From assembly GCA_902795875.1 (NCBI GenBank), contig CADBND010000053.1, positions 1 to 8,700 on the forward strand: 8,700 nt of DNA, in the 5' to 3' direction. Shown one piece after another: positions 5,725 to 8,700 of the stretch (positions within the stretch are counted from its first letter, which is position 1; every line of letters begins with the position of its first letter). The stretch is from an uncultured Erysipelotrichaceae bacterium. GTDB taxonomy: Bacteria > Bacillota_I > Bacilli_A > Erysipelotrichales > Erysipelotrichaceae. The notes beneath the pieces were generated by a model that saw only the letters and a list, made by a program, of their open reading frames with translations, was not told where the DNA came from and ran no database searches. Both the position numbers and the translations under genes were made by a program.

Positions 5725-6636
5725 TTATTTGTTCAGATTCCAGACGTCGATCGGTTCTTCGTTGCGTTTTTTGCCGATCAGATAGACGACAAGACATGCC
5801 AGCATCAGGACGATCGTAGACAGGATCGTTCCTTCGATGCCGAATTCGACGTTGTAGGCAAAGGTGCTGGTCGCAGTCGCGGTGTCCAGTTCAAAGATGG
5901 AATAGGGGAATACGAGTCCGCTGTTTGGCAGTCCGAGCAGGATAGATTGCGTGAAGTTCCAGCCGGTGTGGATACCGTATGCACACCAGATCGAATCGAA
6001 GAAGTAGACGAACAGTGAGAACAGCAGGCCGGAGAAGAAGATGCTGGCTAGTGCCAGGGTCGTCACGCCTGGATTGAAGCCGTGCATCAGTGAGAACATC
6101 AGGGCATTGCCGATGATGGCGACCCATTTGCTCCGATAACCTTTCTTCAGGGTCTGAAAGACATAGGCTCTGTCGATGAGTTCTTCGGATGAAGACTGGA
6201 CAAATACCGCCAGTAATAATCCGAGGAAGGGCAATGGTTCAAACCTTGAGAAGGATATGTGGATGTCTTTGTGAAGCATGGCCACTGCAGCACAGCCGAA
6301 GTTGAGGCCAAAGCCGATCAGAAGGCCAAGTGCGAGATATCTGATATTGTTTCCTTTTGCCTTGGTCGAGATCGCTTTGAGGATCGGACGGCGATGTTTT
6401 AATATTGCGATGATGAATACTCCGAAGATCCAGACACCGATCGTAGAGAAATACTGAAAGAAGGTCGCATTGAACGGTGTGTTCATGTCGAAGATCTTCA
6501 CAAAGATGAGACCGTTGAGGATGCTGCCGAGTAACTGTCCGGCGAGTGTGATCAGAAATGAGAATATCGATACGAGCAGGATCTCGTCATACCAGCGGAA
6601 TTTTTCGGTATGGATACGTTTAAAAAACTCTTTCAT
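5725..6636 (-). CDS. CPBP-family intramembrane metalloprotease-like protein
   Basis: This is a 303-residue hydrophobic protein with roughly seven to eight membrane segments (about 18-46, 63-80, 98-120, 134-150, 170-186, 194-214, 271-288). The three motifs of the CPBP (CAAX protease and bacteriocin-processing, Abi) family are present: SSSEELIDR with E151, E152 and R156; FSLMH with H185; and GIHTGWNF with H223 and N227. These residues form the expected metal and catalytic site, so it looks active. Family members include CAAX prenyl proteases and bacteriocin-immunity or processing proteins, and the substrate cannot be read from sequence. There is no bacteriocin gene or lipid-pathway neighbour, and the gene stands alone on the minus strand. 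AGGGGG (complement of 6644-6649) sits 7 nt before the ATG, preceded by an extended -10 promoter candidate. It ends at a bidirectional hairpin. Confidence 0.86.
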   Translation of the reverse strand: MKEFFKRIHTEKFRWYDEILLVSIFSFLITLAGQLLGSILNGLIFVKIFDMNTPFNATFFQYFSTIGVWIFGVFIIAILKHRRPILKAISTKAKGNNIRYLALGLLIGFGLNFGCAAVAMLHKDIHISFSRFEPLPFLGLLLAVFVQSSSEELIDRAYVFQTLKKGYRSKWVAIIGNALMFSLMHGFNPGVTTLALASIFFSGLLFSLFVYFFDSIWCAYGIHTGWNFTQSILLGLPNSGLVFPYSIFELDTATATSTFAYNVEFGIEGTILSTIVLMLACLVVYLIGKKRNEEPIDVWNLNK

Positions 6637-6657
6637 GTGAGTACCCCCTATAAAAGA

Positions 6658-6666
6658 ATCATATCA
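6658..6666 (-). promoter_or_regulatory. Candidate extended -10 promoter of the CPBP gene
   Basis: On the minus strand the bases read TGATATGAT, which is TGn followed by TATGAT, five of six to consensus. The start point would be about 6651, with the AGGGGG ribosome site directly after it. The -35 zone (6681-6686, ACAACG) is poor and is overlapped by the palindrome at 6683-6694. A consensus TTGACA at 6699-6704 (minus) lies too far away to pair with this -10. Confidence 0.5.
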
Positions 6667-6682
6667 TTTTTTGTTATGGGCG

Positions 6683-6694
6683 TTGTATATACAA
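6683..6694. promoter_or_regulatory. 12-bp perfect palindrome in a divergent promoter region, GntR-operator-like
   Basis: TTGTATATACAA is a perfect inverted repeat in the gap between the divergent CPBP and preA genes. It covers the -35 zone of the CPBP extended -10, and its left half TTGTAT could act as -35 for TAGAAT (6705-6710, 16-nt spacer) reading towards preA. From memory it resembles operators bound by GntR-family repressors such as TreR. No such regulator is encoded in the window, so the binder is unknown. Confidence 0.5.
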
Positions 6695-6704
6695 ATGGTG
6701 TCAA

Positions 6705-6710
6705 TAGAAT
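6705..6710 (+). promoter_or_regulatory. Candidate -10 box for preA
   Basis: TAGAAT is five of six to TATAAT and sits 16 nt after TTGTAT (6683-6688). It would give a leader of about 50 nt. Another candidate is TAAAAT at 6723-6728, in the AT-rich tract before the ribosome site. Neither has a strong -35. Confidence 0.35.
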
Positions 6711-6756
6711 TCAATGGGATGATAAAATATAAAAAAAGAAGTTTAAAGTATCATGT

Positions 6757-6763
6757 GGGAGGG
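6757..6763 (+). promoter_or_regulatory. Ribosome binding site that fixes the preA start
   Basis: GGGAGGG lies 3-4 nt before the ATG at 6767. An in-frame TTG at 6671 would add 32 residues, but it falls in the promoter region, has no ribosome site, and encodes a sequence unlike the family. Confidence 0.75.
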
Positions 6764-6766
6764 TGT

Positions 6767-8215
6767 ATGTTAAACAATAACAGTTGTCTGCTTTGTCATA
6801 ATGCGAAATGCACCAAGGCCTGCGGCGTCATGGAACCCGACAGGATATTACGAAGCCTGTATTTTGAAAATGAATATGTCGTCAGGAACAACATTTCTGA
6901 AGACATATCCTGTACGGATTGTGATGGCAGATGTGAGAAGGCCTGTCCGATCTCTTACAACATCCGAAATACACTGCTTTCGATAAAGAGAGATGATCCG
7001 AATAAGAAGAAGATCGACCGTTCCATTCTGAAGACGGATTTCTGCGGTATCCCTTTGGAGAATCCGTTTCTGATCTCTTCTTCTGTCGTTTCTTCGACCT
7101 ATGATATGTGTGCGCGGGCTTTTGAAGCCGGCTGGGCAGGTGTGGCTTTCAAGACCATCTGTCTGATGGACATCAAGGAGACTTCTCCGCGTTTTTCCGC
7201 TGTCCGGGGCGATAATCACCGGATCATCGGTTTCAAGAATGTCGAACAGCTTTCCGAACACTCTGTTGTAGAGAATCTGAAGATCTTCAGAAAGCTGAAG
7301 GAGAATTATCCCAACAAGTTCCTTCTGGTCTCGGTCATGGGCAGAAATGAGGAAGAATGGGCTTACCTGGCAGATTTGATCACAGGGGAATATGCGGATG
7401 CTTTGGAGCTCAATTTCTCCTGTCCGAATATGGCGGAGGGAAATACCGGCTCTGATGTGGGTCAGATACCGGAACTGGTGGAGAAGTATTGCCGTGTCGT
7501 GAAGAAACACAGCAAGCTGCCTTTCATTGCCAAGCTTACACCGAATGTCACGCATATCGAGGATGCGGCTGATGCGGCAATAAGAGGTGGTGCGGATGGC
7601 GTTGCGGCGATCAATACGATCAAATCTTTGATCGAGGTCGGTTTTACGCCGGGATATCGGACTTTTATGGCTTCGATCGGCGGTTATTCCGGAAAGGCGG
7701 TCAAGCCGATCGCTCTGCGTTTTATTGCGGAACTGGGCAAGGATGAGAATCTGAAAGGTAAGCACATTTCCGGAATGGGCGGTGTAGAGAACTGGAAGGA
7801 TGCCATGGAGTTCATCGCTCTGGGTGCCAATACCGTGCAGGTGACGACGGCAGTCATGCAGTACGGATATCGGATCATAGAAGATATCCTTGACGGAGCT
7901 GCTTACACTTTGCGTGAACTGGGTTATTCTTCGGTCAATGAACTCAGGGGCAGCAGCCTGGATGAGATCGTTGAGACCGAGGAACTGGACAGGTCTTTCA
8001 TCATCTATCCGAAATTCATAAGAGAAAAATGTGTTGGCTGCGGAAGGTGTTACATCTCCTGTATGGATGGCGGCCATCAGGCGATAACGATGAAGGATGA
8101 TCATCCGATGCTGGATCCGAAGAAGTGTGTGGGCTGTCATCTGTGCGTGCTGGTATGTCCCAATGAGGCTATCGTTTCTTCCGGGGTCAAGGTGCCGAAA
8201 AAGGATTCAGAATGA
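6767..8215 (+). CDS. preA: PreA-type NAD-dependent dihydropyrimidine dehydrogenase subunit with N-terminal Fe-S module
   Basis: This is a 482-residue cytosolic iron-sulfur flavoprotein. Residues 87-400 form the FMN barrel typical of PreA. Substrate-site motif NFSCP (216-220) contains C219, the likely catalytic acid-base, with SDVGQ at 229-233, AINT with N283 and T284, IGGYSGKAVKPIALRFI and QVTTAVMQYGYRI. The C-terminus holds two [4Fe-4S] sites, CVGCGRCYISC (C422, C425, C428, C432) and CVGCHLCVLVCP (C454, C457, C460, C464). E. coli PreA is about 411 residues. Here an extra N-terminal module has C7-x2-C10-x4-C15-x3-C19 and C49-x2-C52-x3-C56-x3-C60-P, resembling the Fe-S domain that starts PreT, GltD and mammalian DPD. 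The FAD/NADH subunit PreT is not adjacent, so the electron donor is unknown. Uracil or thymine reduction is the family role, but substrate choice is inferred. The stop overlaps the next ATG. Confidence 0.88.
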   Translation: MLNNNSCLLCHNAKCTKACGVMEPDRILRSLYFENEYVVRNNISEDISCTDCDGRCEKACPISYNIRNTLLSIKRDDPNKKKIDRSILKTDFCGIPLENPFLISSSVVSSTYDMCARAFEAGWAGVAFKTICLMDIKETSPRFSAVRGDNHRIIGFKNVEQLSEHSVVENLKIFRKLKENYPNKFLLVSVMGRNEEEWAYLADLITGEYADALELNFSCPNMAEGNTGSDVGQIPELVEKYCRVVKKHSKLPFIAKLTPNVTHIEDAADAAIRGGADGVAAINTIKSLIEVGFTPGYRTFMASIGGYSGKAVKPIALRFIAELGKDENLKGKHISGMGGVENWKDAMEFIALGANTVQVTTAVMQYGYRIIEDILDGAAYTLRELGYSSVNELRGSSLDEIVETEELDRSFIIYPKFIREKCVGCGRCYISCMDGGHQAITMKDDHPMLDPKKCVGCHLCVLVCPNEAIVSSGVKVPKKDSE

Positions 8216-8700
8216 AGGATCCAAAGATGAGAAAATATTTCACCGGTATTATAGCCGTTCTTGTCATGCTGACAGGACTGTGCTTTTCGGCGTGTGAAAA
8301 GAAAGAACCTGATGGCAAGGGCGAGGAACATGAGGTCATTGAGATAAGTGATTATCCGACGATCCATGAGACGGAATTCGGCGGTGTCTATATTGAGATC
8401 TCAATCGACGATTTCAATAAGAGAGGCTTTTCTTATGGGGACAGTGTCGATGTGGAGTTTTCCAATGGTTTCCTACTGGAGGATATCCCTTACTACAACG
8501 GCTATTATGTGGATGCGGGTGAGCCTTTACTGATCGCTTATCCGGGTTATGACTATATCAAGGCGGCGATCAATTACGGTGATGATCTTTGGGAAGTGGG
8601 TGGTCTGATGGCTTCCAGGACAGAAGAAAAAAAGAAACTGTGGTCTCTGGCAAAACTGGATGAGCATTCTACTGCTTCGGTCATACTGAATACGAAGGGA
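8212..8700 (+). CDS. Lipoprotein with SAM-hydroxide-adenosyltransferase-like domain, 5' part
   Basis: 163 codons are seen and the frame is open at the window edge. The N-terminus is a lipoprotein signal: basic MRK, hydrophobic YFTGIIAVLVMLTGLCF, then FSAC with the lipid-modified cysteine at residue 28, so the protein should be anchored outside the membrane. F at -3 of the lipobox is unusual. An acidic linker follows. Residues 57-135 resemble the C-terminal beta domain of SAM hydroxide adenosyltransferases, with YVDAGEPLLIAYPG and IKAAINYGDDLW as the tell-tale segments. From memory, such extracellular proteins often continue into a tyrosine-phosphatase domain; that part is outside the window, so this is a guess. 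Two starts are possible, 8212 and 8227, each with AAGGA 6-7 nt upstream. I chose 8212 for its ATGA overlap with preA, though 8227 gives the cleaner signal peptide. Confidence 0.6.
   Translation, partial: MKDPKMRKYFTGIIAVLVMLTGLCFSACEKKEPDGKGEEHEVIEISDYPTIHETEFGGVYIEISIDDFNKRGFSYGDSVDVEFSNGFLLEDIPYYNGYYVDAGEPLLIAYPGYDYIKAAINYGDDLWEVGGLMASRTEEKKKLWSLAKLDEHSTASVILNTKG

Noticed and set aside
5707..6018. 103-codon plus-strand frame opposite the CPBP gene
   Set aside because: It starts within the terminator hairpin, has no ribosome site, and lies antisense to a well-supported membrane protein gene.
6699..6704. Perfect TTGACA on the minus strand upstream of the CPBP gene
   Set aside because: At 16-18 nt spacing there is no acceptable -10 (GCCCAT, CCCATA), so it does not form a clear promoter with the elements seen.
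6848..8140. 430-codon open frame on the minus strand opposite preA
   Set aside because: It is antisense to a clearly conserved gene, its translation is rich in arginine, histidine and isoleucine without recognisable motifs, and it has no promoter or ribosome site. It is a by-product of codon bias.
1..8700. Searched for tRNA or rRNA genes, CRISPR repeats, insertion sequences, direct repeats and prophage genes
   Set aside because: None were found. All gaps are short (84, 78 and 130 nt at most) and are accounted for by terminators and promoter signals.

Overview
This window comes from the chromosome of a low-to-mid GC Bacillota, most likely an Erysipelotrichia-like lineage. The lineage call is an inference from gene order and protein style, not proof. 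The key evidence is the ordered block rsmG - noc - parA (soj) - parB (spo0J), which in Bacillota lies beside the replication origin. In Bacillus this block follows mnmE-mnmG; here it follows an NADPH-linked flavoprotein and NAD kinase instead. The DNA is almost fully coding, with strong Shine-Dalgarno sites, short gaps and intrinsic terminators.

Layout. Positions 1-1296 hold the 3' end of a glutamate synthase small-subunit-type oxidoreductase, followed 2 nt later by nadK and a terminator that begins inside the nadK stop codon. Positions 1344-4457 hold the chromosome-maintenance block: rsmG, a Noc-type ParB-like CTPase, ParA and ParB, joined by overlaps or very short gaps. telA (4471-5646) follows ParB by 13 nt, so it may share the parAB transcript, but an AT-rich palindrome in the 3' end of parB may give it separate control. 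Two hairpins (5659-5723) end transcription between telA and a convergent minus-strand CPBP membrane protease-like gene (5725-6636). A 130-nt divergent intergenic region (6637-6766) carries a 12-bp perfect palindrome in the -35 zone of candidate promoters facing both ways. Rightward of it lie a PreA-type dihydropyrimidine dehydrogenase subunit with an extra N-terminal eight-cysteine module (6767-8215) and, overlapping it by ATGA, a lipoprotein that runs off the window.

How the genes fit together. NAD kinase would supply the NADP pool used by its upstream neighbour. ParA and ParB form the origin-segregation machine, and Noc is a ParB paralogue with its own DNA-binding specificity. No parS or Noc-binding site was found by eye, so the binding sites probably lie outside the window.

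No wholly new system is evident. The most useful anomalies are a Noc that cannot have the usual N-terminal membrane-targeting helix, the palindrome inside parB, the divergent operator-like palindrome, an rsmG start abutting a perfect -10 box, and the PreA-lipoprotein pair.
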